Assembly (NCBI RefSeq): GCF_000003605.2
Contig: NW_003108084.1
Location: 125,444-159,851 of the forward strand
Direction of reading: 5' to 3'
Length of the DNA stretch: 34,408 nt
Origin: Saccoglossus kowalevskii
Lineage: Eukaryota; Hemichordata; Enteropneusta; Harrimaniidae
Shown: piece after piece, positions 22,367 to 33,981 of the stretch
Position numbering within the stretch: position 1 is the stretch's first letter
Layout: each line of letters begins with the position of its first letter
Made by a program: the position numbers and the translations under genes
The notes under the pieces: generated by a model
What the model was told of the DNA's origin: nothing
The model's database searches: none
What the model saw: only the letters and a program-made list of their open reading frames with translations

Positions 22367-22596
22367 ACCTTTTCACCACCAGACTTTGTTGCCCAAATTT
22401 TTCTTCACTTTTTTCTTATATTCTTCAATATTTCTGGAAATAAACTCTAATTTTGAAACCAACAGACACAATTTGTGTCAATTTTCAGTTTTAACTAAAA
22501 AAAAATTAGCTATTTTTGTACCAAGAAAAGTGCAGACTATAAACAGGACTATTTTGTGAATTTGCGATGCAAAGAGAGAACAGGTGGTGAAAAGGT
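22367..22596 (+). mobile_element. MITE-like element, CTTTTCACCACC ends (copy C, best preserved)
   Basis: ACCTTTTCACCACCAG at the left is mirrored by CAGGTGGTGAAAAGGT at the right, over 230 bases. The interior matches copies A and B. It lies only about 50 bases from the hairpin element that ends at 22318. Confidence 0.75.
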
Positions 22597-24141
22597 GTCA
22601 AATGTATGACCTCCATACATGGATTTAGGAATAGCCATTTTTCTGTCATCAGTGCATAATTCCAATGTTGGTTTTTAAATACCACTAACCCACTTAATAA
22701 ACAACCTAATCCTAAAGCATAGCTATTACCAGTTATAGTGCTCAGAAATTTAACAAAATTGATAATTGAAAAAACACAAATCATTATAGAATTATCAATT
22801 TTATGATAATAATCTCTTCCCTGAATTTATTCAATCCTAAAATGAATAAACTGTGTTTATTAATATTTATACATTCACCCTCAACCATTTAAAAGTAAGC
22901 TTCATTAAGTTAATATGTATGTTGATATCCCTAAACAAACAATCTGAGCCATTCACTTCTAAGTCAACTAGCAGCAACCAAACCACCACCCCCACAAAAT
23001 AATTGACGATAACATTGGCCTTTTGTTCATACATGAGCTCAACACTATCTACCCAAAAGGCAGATGGTCAATGCAGTACTCTATTTGGCATTTATTTGTT
23101 TGAGGTATTTTGGTGCGTGGGTTGGAGAGGTTTGTGTTAATTCACCGTTATTGGAACCGAGCTCCATCCCTCTAAAAAAGCAAAAGCGCAAATACATGTA
23201 GTGCTCTATTCGATGTTTGTGTGAATGTTACTTTTTCAACTGTTATTAATCCATGACATATCACCTTGCCCACACTCATTTAATATTTCGTGTTGTTAGG
23301 TGAAAAGTCAGTGAGTGGATAAGCATATTGATAGATGGGGGTGTTACTTATTGATTGATGATTTGGTAGTACATTACTCGTTTGTTCAGGCATTTAACTG
23401 GTTGGATATAACCTTTAAGAAGCAATGATCATCACATAGTGCATGTGCAATATTTGTGTAGATAAACATTGATTTTTCCCACAATCCAATGCACTTATCT
23501 AATGGAAATCACCAGTACGAGTTCTGAACTGGGCGCAACATGCAGTAATTAGTGCTGATGACTCCTTCAACACCTTATAATCACCAAATAAATTCCTTAG
23601 TTAGAGCTTAGTAACGTATCAGTTTGTACTTATTAGTCTGCACTTATTAGTTAGTTGAAGTTGTCATCAATGTACATATGAGGTCCATATATCGCACATG
23701 CATAGCGCCCTTTAAACAAAACTGTATCCAGAAATTTAATCAACATAAGTAAGTTAAAATCACAATACCTACCACCAACAGTGCATGCTTGAAACGCAAA
23801 AATCAACTTTTGTCACAATTCACCAAACTTTCATCCATTTTTCTAATTTTTTCTCAAAATTTTGATCAAGGCTTATGACCAATGGTTAATAATGTTCATT
23901 TGATTCAGAAATTCTAAAAATTACAGAAAAGTACACAAAAAATGTACAAAATGTTGCACCCATGATTTGGCGGGGAAAATATGGCATCCAAGAGATTAAT
24001 GATCAAGACAATAAAGCATCAATCTTTAATTCAACCAGCTCAGTAGCATTACAATTATTATTTGGTTCAGAGACTCCATTACTGGGGTCAAAGGTCAAGG
24101 CTCTTTTTATACACTCATTATTCAGGTCACATGACTTCCTT
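22597..24141. other. Intron 3: stretch with no recognised feature
   Basis: AT-rich sequence without a supportable exon or repeat; only short frames. Confidence 0.4.
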
Positions 24142-24389
24142 CCTACCATCTGTGATACATTTCTGACTGTTCACAGAAAAGAAAGGCACTTCATTTTTTT
24201 TTGTATTTTAATTTCTTTTTTTGGTGAACTTTGACCCAAATCACAATTAATATATTTATTCCAACCATATGATACATTTCTGACTGTTTACAGAAAAAAA
24301 ATCACTGTACAGATATTTCTTGTATTACAAGTTTTTTTTTTTCTTTTTGGTGCACTTTGATCGAAGTCAAAATTAATATATTTTTATTT
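24142..24389. repeat. Tandem duplication of about 117 bp
   Basis: GATACATTTCTGACTGTT begins at 24154 and again at 24271. Both units run on through ACAGAAAA, a T-rich stretch, TTTGGTG(A/C)ACTTTGA and AATTAATATATTT. The copies differ by substitutions and T-run lengths, so this is not recent. Confidence 0.7.
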
Positions 24390-26152
24390 GAGGAATAAGA
24401 AAAGCTGAGGAGCAATCCAATTTAAATTTTCGTGATACGCTCATCTGTTGGCGCAAAAAATTGGCGCCCATTTTCAAAGTACAGTAATGGAAATATGAGA
24501 AACATAGTTCGTACCTAAGTTGTAACTAGGCAAAAAAAATGTTAGTTATTTTTATTTTTTTTGCAGGTACTGTACAGTTATTTCAAAATAAATAAAATGA
24601 AAAAAAAAATTATTAAAATTTTCAAATATGTTTCAACCTATATATAATGAATAATTAAGTGTTTTGGTAAAAGTGACGAATTTGCAGAAAAAATTACATG
24701 CATTATTATTCAAATAGTGTCTCATTTTTCTCTTGACTGATTCAAAAACATATAAATAAATGGATTCAAAAGACTAACATTCCCTGCTAAATTAGTGACA
24801 AGAATAGATTGAATCAGTGACCTAGTTTTAGGTTCATGGAAATGCTACTGACTGCTGATGGGCTATTGTATTCAAGGCCAATTCCAATCTGTCAATTATA
24901 GTAATTCAATGTGATACTCCACACTGTAACCTACATCCTATATAAAATGTTATACATACTTCAAATCCAATTTGTATTAGTGAGCTAACATGGAATGCGC
25001 AACATTCCTTGTTACAGAAATGAAAATATTAAGGTTTCCAACTCGTAGCTCAGTAAAAACTGATAAAAACAACCTATTGACTGTCACAATGGACTTACAA
25101 CAGCACTTCTCAGTCTATAAAAAATCTGCGACAAGATAAAAAAAAAGATTTTGCTTTTCCTCTGAAAAAATAGTGATGTGGTGACACAATTTTTTTTTTT
25201 TTTTTTTTTTTAACTTCTTTGTTGTAGTAAGATTTTTTAAACCCACAACAACTTACAAGTTTAACATTTATCCAATAATGCTTTCAAAAACATACAATAA
25301 AGGCTGATCGGAACAACAAAATATTCTCTAAAACAGAAAACAAAACATTTCCCAATTGTACCACAGTTGGCGCACTTTACCAGTAAGCATGTGATGAGAA
25401 ACAAAACCTATTTATTTTTGGCCTACGCAATCAATCAATTAATTTAAATTTGATGTTAAATTTTAACAATGAATATCATGAAAGTCATTATTTTAAAATA
25501 AGCTGAATTCATGCTTAATCAATAATATTGTAAAATTTATCGACAAATGATGACATGCTTTACAAACTAGGTCAAATATTGAGTCAGTCACCTATACATA
25601 ATTTCATCTGGAAAAATAGTTTCTTAAGAATATACTGAAAAATCAAGTACATTTGCTAATGGACTTAAAAACATTTTATTACTGCACTAACCAACCTCTC
25701 ATAAATAATTTCAAACATGAGGTTTGAGCTCAAGTTCAAAACAAAATCAGCAGCTGTTACAGACATATAGGAAGAAGGTCTTAAAAAAGCCATGGAGCAT
25801 GTCTATTAAGTGGCAAACTAATGCACAATCACAAGACAAAACACCAACATATTAAGCCATTAAGAGGCAGGGTTTGAAATATGAAAGCATTAATTGAAGA
25901 TAGGATTAATCAAGGCACCACACGTGTATTACACGATACATCTACTGCCAATTTTGTATAGTCATATCAGACAGAGTGTCTCCTCATCTGAATACACTGC
26001 ATGAATAAATGCGGACCGGTTTCATGGTCTCAGTATGAGATAAGTTTGGTAATTAATTAGGCAATTAATTAGATTTGTGGGTGCTGCACTGAAACACATG
26101 AATGGGTGTTTGCCAGTCAGATTCATGGACATAGTACATTGATTACTTTAAC
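24390..26152. other. Intron 3: stretch with no recognised feature
   Basis: Low-complexity AT-rich sequence, including a T-run of about 22 at 25191-25212. No exon or repeat that I can support. Confidence 0.4.
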
Positions 26153-28008
26153 ATGAGCTAGAAAGGAGTATCCCAAATACAATGTGCCAGGAAAGGTGTA
26201 TACCGAACTCAATGAGCTAGAAAGGGAATATCCCAAACCCAATGAGCCAGGATGGGTGTATACCAAACTCAGTGAGCTAGAAAAGGAGTATCCCGAACCC
26301 AATGAGCTAGAAAGGGAGTATCCCAAACCCAATGAGCTAGAAAGGGAGTATCCCAAACTCAATGAGCTAGAAAGGGTGTATCCCAAACTTAATGAGCTAG
26401 AAAGGGAGTATCCCAAATATAATGAGCTAGAAAGGGAGTATCCCAAACCCAATGAGCTAGAAAGGGTGTATCCCAAACTCAATGAGCTAGAAGGGGAATA
26501 TCCCAAACCCAATGAGCTAGGATGGGTGTATACCAAACCCATTGAGCTAGAAAGGGAGTATCCCAAACCAAATGAGCTAGAAAGGGTGTATCCGAAACTC
26601 AATGAGCTAGAAAGGGAATATCCCAAACCCAAATGCTCAGTTGGGTGTATATCGAATTCAATGAGCTAGAAAAGAAATATCCCAAACCCAATGAGCTAGG
26701 ATGGGTGTATACCAAACCCAATGAGCTAGAAAGGGAGTATCCCAAACTCAATGAGCTAGAAAGGGAGTATCCCAAACTCAATGAGCTAGAAAGGGAGTAT
26801 CCCAAACTCAATGAGCTAGAAAGGGAGTATCCCAAACCCTATCGGCTAGAAAGGGAGTATCCCAAACCCAATGAGGTAGAAATGGTGTATACCTAACCCA
26901 ATCGGCTAGAAAGGGAGTATCCCAAACTCAATGAGCTAGGAAGAGCGTATCCCAAACCCAATGAGGTAGAAAGGGTGTATACCAAACCCAATGAGCTAGA
27001 AAGGGTGTATCTCAAACCCAATGAGCTAGGATGGGTGTATCCCAAACCCAATCAGCTAGAAAGGGAGTATCCCAAACCCAATGAGCTAGGAAGGGTGTAT
27101 CCCAAATATAATGAGCTAGAAAGGGTGTATCCCAAATATAATGAGCTAGAAAGGGAGTATCCCAAACCCAATATGCCAGGAAAGGTGTATACCAAACCCA
27201 ATCGGCTAGGAAAGGTGTATCCCAAACCCAATGAGCTAGAAAGGGAGTATCCCAAACCTAATGAGCTAGAAAGGGAGTATCCCAAACCTAATGAGCTAGA
27301 AAGGGAGTATCCCAAACCCAATGAGCTAGAAAGGGAGTATCCTAAACCCAATGAGCTAGGATGGGTGTATCCCAAACCCAATCAGCTAGAAAGGGAGTAT
27401 CCCAAACCCAATCAGCTAGAAAGGGAGTATCCCAAACCCAATGAGCTAGAAAGGGTGTATACCTAACCCAATGAGCTAGGATGGGTGTATCCCAAATACA
27501 ATGTGCCAGGAAGGGTATATACCTAACCCAATCGGCTAGAAAGGGAGTATCCCAAACCCAATGTGCCAGGAAAGGCGTATACCAAACCCAATGAGCTAGA
27601 AAGGGAGTATCCCAAACCTAGTGAGCTAAAAAGGGAGTATCCCAAACCCAATGAGCTAGGATGGGTGTATCCCAAACCCAATGAGCTAGAAAGGGTGTAT
27701 ACCTAACCCAATCGGCTAGAAAGGGAGTATCCCAAATACAATGTGCCAGGAAGGGTGTATACCTAACCCAATCGGCTAGATGGGAGTATCCCAAACCCAA
27801 TGAGCTAGGAAGGGTGTATCCCAAACCCAATGTGCTAGAATGGGTGTATCCCAAACCCAATGAGCTAGAAAGAAGTATCCCAAACCCAATGTGCCAGGAA
27901 GGGTGTATACCTAACCCAATTGGCAAGAGAGGAAGTATCCCAAACCCAATGAGCTAGGAAGGGTGTATCCCAAACCCAATAAGCTAGAAAGGACGTCTAA
28001 TAAACCCA
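26153..28008. repeat. 30-bp minisatellite, about 60 copies
   Basis: The unit is CCCAAACCCAATGAGCTAG followed by AAAGGGAGTAT, exactly 10 codons long. Variants recur in patches: GGTGTAT for GGAGTAT, CAATGTGCCAGG for CAATGAGCTAG, and GGATGGGTGTAT. Single-base length changes near 26630 and 27781 shift the register. The period of 30 keeps three of six frames open, giving long frames such as NELEREYPKP on the plus strand and GLGYSLSSSL on the minus strand. Differences between units change amino acids freely, so these frames are probably not coding. Confidence 0.93.
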
Positions 28009-28335
28009 AGGTTCCCTGTTAAAACGTCAGTGGTTATGCCATTTTGAGTTTGATATGGATTCAATGCGACATGTACAGTGCATGTCAAAAACAATAATTT
28101 GAAGCTGACAAATTGTATAATTTTCATCCATATATGTTTTCTGTAAAATTGAACCAGGATAACAATCAGGAAATAAAATATTTTCACAAAACTAATATAT
28201 AAAATGAAAGAATATAAAAATAGACTATTGTGATGATTAGACTAATACTGATAAAAATAACAGATTATAACTATTATCCAAAACCCAATACCAAATGTTT
28301 GGAAGAAAGGTCAGACTGTACTGCTGATTAAACAG
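28009..28335. other. Intron 3: short stretch with no recognised feature
   Basis: Unique-looking AT-rich sequence between the 30-bp array and a SINE-like fragment. Confidence 0.4.
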
Positions 28336-28415
28336 TGGACTTGGGGAATCGAACCCACTACCCCCCCCCCCCAGACGCAAGGCTAACCAATGTACCATCT
28401 CTACTAACTATAGGC
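28336..28415 (-). mobile_element. tRNA-derived SINE fragment
   Basis: On the minus strand TGGTACATTGGTTAG resembles a polymerase III A box, and GGTTCGATTCC is a canonical B box about 40 bases later. A run of about 12 G lies between them where a tRNA would have its anticodon arm, so it is not a working tRNA. Ends and tail are unclear. Confidence 0.5.
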
Positions 28416-30020
28416 TCCTACTAAATTTCCTGCACAGTTATACAGTTGAATCATATTTTTGGAACAAGGTATCTACATTACGCTGAATAATGCCAAGAAT
28501 TGTTTTTATTAACAAAATGTTAACTCACACTCTGCGAGTGCAAAACAAAACAAAACACATCCACGCCTACATGCCATTTGTTACCATTTATCAACAGACT
28601 AAAAATACACAAAATCTCCAAAAACAATAATGAGCAAAAAAAACTTTTAAATTTTCTACAGAAATACAAAACTCCATGAAAATAGGTGATTTTATGATTT
28701 AAAGGCATGTGCGAGAAGAATCGCTATGACAAAATGAAATCTCAGAAAAGTCGGGAAAATTTGTCCAGCGATATTAAAACACATCAGAAATCTGGCCAAT
28801 AATAAATAAACAACAACAACATACATTGAACTTTAACACCTTTATAGGCTATAATATAACAAAATAACATTTGTCGTGATTACGAAATGTTACTAAAAAT
28901 TGAACTGGACAATCTACAGTAAGTTGTTCAACATGTGAAATGAAGCAAAGGTTTTTGTTTTTTTGTATCAAACAACTTCATGAAACTAATCACATTTGTT
29001 TAACGCTCAGTCACTTACTTTATGCACAGTGATACAAACAACAGAATCACAGAAAGTGCCAAATGAAATTGTTAGCAAGAAAAAACACAGCACTAAGCAT
29101 AATTATATATATCAATTGATATCCTGGCAACAAGCCAACCAATCAACTATGATTATTCCCTCGCTATCATTCAACCTCTACTAGGCCCACACTAATTGAA
29201 CTTCGAAAACATACACGTTTACGTTTTATGGGTTCTGCTGAATACGAAATCACCTTATAGCTGAGATGAACGACTTTAATTACTTTGATATCAGGGACCA
29301 CAACTACAGCTGCTGACAACACAAGAGTAATAATGGAGGAAACAGCAGTAAAAAAGCAGTAAAAGAAATTTTATGATAACTTTGACAATGGTTAATTGCT
29401 ATTCAGCAAGAATACACATTTCTTTAAAATAAAAATGTGCTCTTGAAACTGCAATGGAGCGTTACTATGATCACACCTGCCTCTAACTAAAAGCACTAAA
29501 CGACAGATTTCAGATTTAACCACACACGCGGGCTATATACATTGACCAGAAAATATCAGAGAACATCCATTGCCAGTTTGCATGCATGCAAATGCTCACT
29601 TCAAGGGTCCATAGCACTAAGAGCCAAATGATTTCCAGGATATTTCCAGACCTTTCCCAAACTTTCATGCATTCCCCCCCCCAGGACATTTTGACCCTTA
29701 ATTCAGGCCAACATCATCATCAAAGTTCAGAGGATATGGTAATTCCCTGGAGAAAACAGGCTTTTCTAAAATGAATTAATAACTATGAAGAAATTTAAAG
29801 ACTTTTTTTTTTATTACTCCTGTAATATAAAGACAACTCAAAAACATTCAAGACCTCAAAAAAAACAAAAGACTTTTAAAGGATTTTCTCAACACTATGA
29901 ATTCTGACTTCATATGGGGAACAAAAATGATGTACCAGTCAGTGAGTGAGTGAAAACATGTACCGGACAGTGAGTATATGATTTACCAGACTGTGAGTAA
30001 AAAAGATGTCCCGGACAGTG
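28416..30020. other. Intron 3: stretch with no recognised feature
   Basis: AT-rich sequence; the short frames show no family traits. A few CAGTGAGT-like motifs at 29938-30018 form a loose four-unit repeat. Confidence 0.4.
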
Positions 30021-30375
30021 AACAAGCAGCCTGTCGGCTGAGATAGCTCTGCTGTTAGCAATGCACATTTCAATTAAAGAACAGAAGATATTATTAGAAA
30101 ATGAACAATGTGTATAGTATCAAAGCAACGGGACTTTCTGTTTTCAACATTTTCACTAAAAATGACAAAAATAATCATCAAAATTAGATAATTGGAGATA
30201 CCACCACGAGATTAACAAATCTGAGAGAGCTCCACATGTAGTACCTATATATGTAATATAAAAGCAATTGGACTTGCGGTTTTTAACAAGAAGTCGAAAA
30301 TATCACTTTTTAATAAAAATGACGGACAATCACTCATATGATAAGCTCCGCTCGACAAAGTAGACAGCGGAGCTA
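30021..30375. mobile_element. Non-autonomous DNA-transposon-like element, TAGCTCCGCTGT ends (copy 2)
   Basis: TAGCTCTGCTGT at 30044-30055 is mirrored by ACAGCGGAGCTA at 30364-30375. It is a shorter relative of the element at 1493-2064, same orientation, lacking part of the internal modules. Shared blocks include CAATCACTCATATGATAAGC near the right end. Confidence 0.55.
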
Positions 30376-30986
30376 ATAAGGCGACAACTACCAGACAGAA
30401 CAGTATCAAGTGACCAAAAATCATGAATGAACCACATCTATGGAGAGGATTAACATGACCCCCAACGGAGCTTGATAGTTTTGCCTTTACATTAGAAATA
30501 TGTTACGATGGTTTTGACATTTGAAAAAGAGATGCCTTTCATACTGTTAATAGTACAAGGAATTCTTATGGATCAACTGTATAGCATTGTATGCCAGAAA
30601 CCTGATATGCCTAGGCCAATTATTTAATATGTTGTTAAGTCTTGCATTAGACAAATAACATTTAATTCACTCACCATTATGAATATTGCCATTTCTCATA
30701 CCGAACTTAATCATCTTCTCAAATATTACAATTCCTAATTTGATAAGAAACCCTGTTAACTGTAAACTAGTTAGCCTAGATTTTACACAATGTTCCACTC
30801 ACAATACCCTAAATTGTGATGATGCCTAGGTATGATGCTGGTAATATCTTATTCAGATTTATGCAAATGTAAGTATGTGATGTCATACAAATGGACTACA
30901 AACACATGTTCATTGGCCTGTTTAAATGCTGTGCACAAGGTGATTAACAACGCTAATGTTCAGTGTTGATGCAAAACTACTTTCAA
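30376..30986. other. Intron 3: stretch with no recognised feature
   Basis: No gene, RNA or repeat seen before the CCAAT array. Confidence 0.4.
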
Positions 30987-31985
30987 AATTGTGTCTGATT
31001 GGCTACCCAATCCTAATATCTAACAGTCAGACCAATCAGAGAGCAGCTGCATTGTGTCTGATTGGCTACCCAATCCTAATATCAAACAGTCAGACCAATC
31101 AGAGAGCAGCTTGCATTGTGTCTGATTGGCTACCCAATCCTAATATCTAACAGTCAGACCAATCAGAGAGCAGCTGCATTGTGTCTGATTGGCTACCCAA
31201 TCCTAACAGTCAGACTAATCAGAGAGCAGCTTGCATTGTGTCTAATTGCCTACCCAATCCTAACACCTAACAGTCAGACCAATCAGAGAGCAGCTTGAAT
31301 TGTGTCTGATTGGCTACCCAATCCTAATATCTAACAGTCAGACCAATCAGAGAGCAGCTTGCATTGTGTCTGATTGGCTACCCAATCCTAACAGTCAGAC
31401 CAATCAGAGAGCAGCTAGCATTGTGTCTGATTGGCTACCCAATCCTAACAGTCAGACCAATCAGAGAGCAGCTTGCATTGTTCCTGATTGGCTACCCAAT
31501 CCTAATATCTAACAGTCAGACCAATCAGAGAGCAGCTTGCATTGTTCCTGATTGGCTACCCAATCCTAATATCTAACAGTCAGACCAATCAGAGAGCAGC
31601 TTGCATTGTGTCTGATTGGCTACCCAATCCTAATATCTAACAGTCAGACCAATCAGAGAGCAGCTTGCATTGTTCCTGATTGGCTACCCAATCCTAATAT
31701 CTAACAGTCAGACCAATCAGAGAGCAGCTTGCATTGTTCCTGATTGGCTACCCAATCCTAATATCTAACAGTCAGACCAATCAGAGAGCAGCTTGCATTG
31801 TGTCTGATTGGCTACCCAATCCTAATATCTAACAGTCAGACCAATCAGAGAGCAGCTTGCATTGTTCCTGATTGGCTACCCAATCCTAATATCTAACAGT
31901 CAGACCAATCAGAGAGCAGCTTGCATTGTGTCTGATTGGCTACCCAATCCTAATATCTAACAGTCAGACCAATCAGAAAGCAGCC
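30987..31985. repeat. 64/57-bp satellite with paired CCAAT boxes, 16 copies
   Basis: TGATTGGCTACCC or a near variant recurs 16 times from 30996 to 31932. Most units are 64 bases; three or four lack ATATCTA (about 57 bases). Each unit holds TCTGATTGG and, about 34 bases on, CCAATCAGA, a perfect 9-bp inverted repeat, plus a nested GATTGG-CTAC-CCAATC. Both GGTAGCCAATCAG (minus) and CAGACCAATCAGAG (plus) fit the NF-Y consensus. Frames such as CLIGYPILISNSQTNQRAA come from the repeat. Confidence 0.92.
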
Positions 31986-32029
31986 TGTTTGTTGACAGAT
32001 TATTTTAACCTACCATCTGGTTTGTTTTT

Positions 32030-32075
32030 GTAAGGCACTCTGATTGGCTGACAAATCCTGTCATGGCATTATCAG
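32030..32075. repeat. Diverged outlying unit of the CCAAT array
   Basis: CTCTGATTGGCTGACAAATCC keeps the left half of the 64-bp unit, 45 bases beyond the array. It may be close to the ancestral unit. Confidence 0.45.
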
Positions 32076-32349
32076 ACTTGAACATTCTCAGTTAAATGAC
32101 AAACAATTAAAATTAAATCTGTTAGATTCAAAATTACCACAGCTTTTATTTGAATAATTTTCTCGCCAAAATATTAGTACAACATACTGTACATTTTTAT
32201 GTTGTTTTTTTATTATTTCCTTGTTAATTTTGGACCAAATGGACACAATTACCTATTGACTGCCGGTCTCAGCCAAATTAAAAAAAACAAAAAACAGGTT
32301 TATTTCGTGAAAAGTGTCAAAAAGTGATAATTTCTTGACGTGTACTTAC

Positions 32350-32547
32350 AAAGTCCTGACAAGGTATATGAGGTCACATTGCTAGGTAACATCACAGGTC
32401 CAGCAAGATCATTGATATTGCTGGCTAAAGCATAATAGAGTTTGAATCCAAGCACAGGAGTAGGTACATTTACTGAATGCATCGACCACTGAACCTGCAC
32501 GGCACTGGAATTAACCTTCCATAGATATAGCAGTGGAGCTTGTGGGA
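32350..32547 (-). CDS. FN3 exon 3: first part of FN3 domain C
   Basis: The exon is 66 codons, phase 1 at both ends. The acceptor is TTTTATTTCTAG before TCCCACAAG; the donor is GTAAGT after GGACTTT. It shows PQAPLLYL, the B-strand Trp in VQVQWSMHS, and VLGFKLYYAL in the C strand. It continues through GPVMLPSNVTSYTLSGL, which is the E strand. Two N-glycosylation sequons (NSS and NVT) are visible. The exon stops just before the E-F loop, so the domain lacks its F and G strands here. Its last base T plus TG of the exon at 10635 gives Leu, and the joined reading SGLLPSTSY is exactly what an FN3 E-F loop should be. That joins it across 21.7 kb. I found no better partner nearer by, although an exon hidden in the assembly gap cannot be excluded. 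Confidence 0.82.
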
Positions 32548-32633
32548 CTAGAAATAAAACAACATAATTATGTAAGTTAATGATACCCAGCGAAACATTG
32601 TAAAACTTGTTATAAGTTACAAACAAAACTATA

Positions 32634-32720
32634 ATCTTTTCACCACCAGTTCCTTCTATTCATCAAAATTCACAAAATAGTCCTGTTTATAAAGTCTGCA
32701 CTTTCCTTCAGAAGATTGGG
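32634..32720 (-). mobile_element. MITE-like element, CTTTTCACCACC end (copy D, half only)
   Basis: It matches the left 85 bases of copy B (CTTTTCACCACCAGTTCC, then TTCACAAAATAGTCCTG and CAGAAGATTGGG) and then stops. It lies in intron 2 between exons 2 and 3. Confidence 0.6.
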
Positions 32721-33082
32721 AAAAGATTGTGGTAAGAAGGTCAAGGGTGATTTTGATTACTTTGCATAATCATAAGTTTTCATGTGCATGAGAAATGATG
32801 ATAATATATATATGGCAGGCGATAATAGATAAATAGACAAGTAATGTGTGGTGAATGTGTTGGCAAGCAAGATTAACCAAATTATGCAAAATCTACAATG
32901 CATGTGCATTTGCCAGCACAATTTGTTGAAATTTGCTCAGCCACATTTTTTATACAACATTTTGCACTTTTTAAAGCAAACTGAGCAAACTGAGATTTAA
33001 TTCGTTGATCACATACAGGTCTTGATTGAAATTATTGAAAAAAACTTGGTTGATTTATGATACGAGACAAAAATCAACTCAC

Positions 33083-33397
33083 TATTGTAGTCCAAAAATT
33101 CTGGTGTTGTCCTGGAGTTCCAAGATTGCGACATGACTCCCTCTCCCACAGATGTTGATGCAGACATTTTCACTTCATAAGTAGTACTCGGCTCCAAGTT
33201 TTCCAAAACATATTCACGAATATGACCGCCAACATCCACTTGTAACACCGGTTCATCAAGGTGGTCAGCATATCGGTAATAGATACGATAACTAATGATA
33301 TTTCCTTTAGCATGCTCTTTTTCTAAAGGACCCCATGTTATGATGATGCTAGATGGGGTATTACTCGACAAGGTGAATTCTGGAGCTTTATCAGGAA
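33083..33397 (-). CDS. FN3 exon 2: complete FN3 domain B
   Basis: The exon is 105 codons, phase 1 at both ends, and carries a whole FN3 domain without an internal intron, unlike the other domains here. The acceptor is TTATTTTCAG before TTCCTGAT; the donor is GTGAGT after CAATA. Landmarks in order: PDKAPEF at the A strand, the B-strand Trp in IIITWGPLE, YRIYYRY in the C strand, the Leu of VLENLEPSTTYEV, the F strand, and the turn STSVGEG. The Trp, the core Leu and the E-F Tyr of the FN3 fold are all present. No N-glycosylation sequon is usable (NTP has Pro). The closing segment TTPEFLDYN is longer than a standard linker. The final A joins TC of the next exon to give Ile before PQAP. Confidence 0.88.
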
Positions 33398-33485
33398 CTG
33401 AAAATAAAAAACAAGTAATTACATTAAACAGCACGAAAGTTGCAAAATGAAACAATTCACGACATAGTTCACTTACTTTGGAAAC

Positions 33486-33696
33486 TACTGTAAAGGGCTT
33501 AATTATTCACTGGGTTTTAATTTAGCTTATTTCACTGACTGGAAAATGCGCTAAATTAAAACCCAGTGAATATGTAAAATTTAGCATAGAACACATTATC
33601 TAAATGATAAAACTGTGAATTTAAAACCCATTGAATATGCCTGAAATGGTAAATCAGCGAAATTTAAACCCAGTTAAAATTAGTCATTTTACAGTT
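33486..33696. mobile_element. Palindromic MITE-like element, TACTGTA-ended, subfamily 3
   Basis: TACTGTAAAGGGCTTAATTA at the left is mirrored by a TTAGTCATTTTACAGT-type right end. Inner CACTGGGTTTTAATTTAGC and GCTAAATTAAAACCCAGTG form a near-perfect 19-bp inverted repeat. It fills over a third of the 584-base intron 1. Confidence 0.65.
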
Positions 33697-33981
33697 ATAT
33701 ACGTTAATAAAAATAACAAGAAACTGTTGACCATCAGCAATTTTAATACCTGTCATAATTTCTACTGCAGTTTAAACAGCAGTCTTGATTATTTAAACAG
33801 AGAAAGTGTTATTTGTGATGAGAAAACACAGTGTTTTGATTGTTTTGAGGCTTGTCTCTTGTGGAAATTTTTATACAGCGAATTTTGATTAACACTGTGA
33901 CATCATAACTAAATAAAATAATAACGAAATGTGAATAGTGAAGCGTTAATAAGTGGACATACAAATCGAGTATTGACTTAC

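Noticed and set aside
26123-26632. Minus-strand GLGYSLSSSL repeat protein resembling a silk- or glue-type polypeptide
   Set aside because: It is the reverse frame of the same minisatellite, with no signal peptide or unique flanking sequence.
26184-27466. Long plus-strand frames of NELEREYPKP repeats as a real protein gene
   Set aside because: The 30-base period keeps frames open trivially. Open frames exist on both strands, in-register stops and length shifts occur, changes are mostly non-synonymous, and no start context, signal or splice structure is seen.
28336-28415. Functional tRNA gene on the minus strand
   Set aside because: A and B boxes are present, but a G-run replaces the anticodon arm and no acceptor-stem pairing is visible.
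30956-31576. Plus-strand frames reading CLIGYPIL and SNSQTNQRAA
   Set aside because: They are translations of the 64/57-bp satellite in shifting frames.
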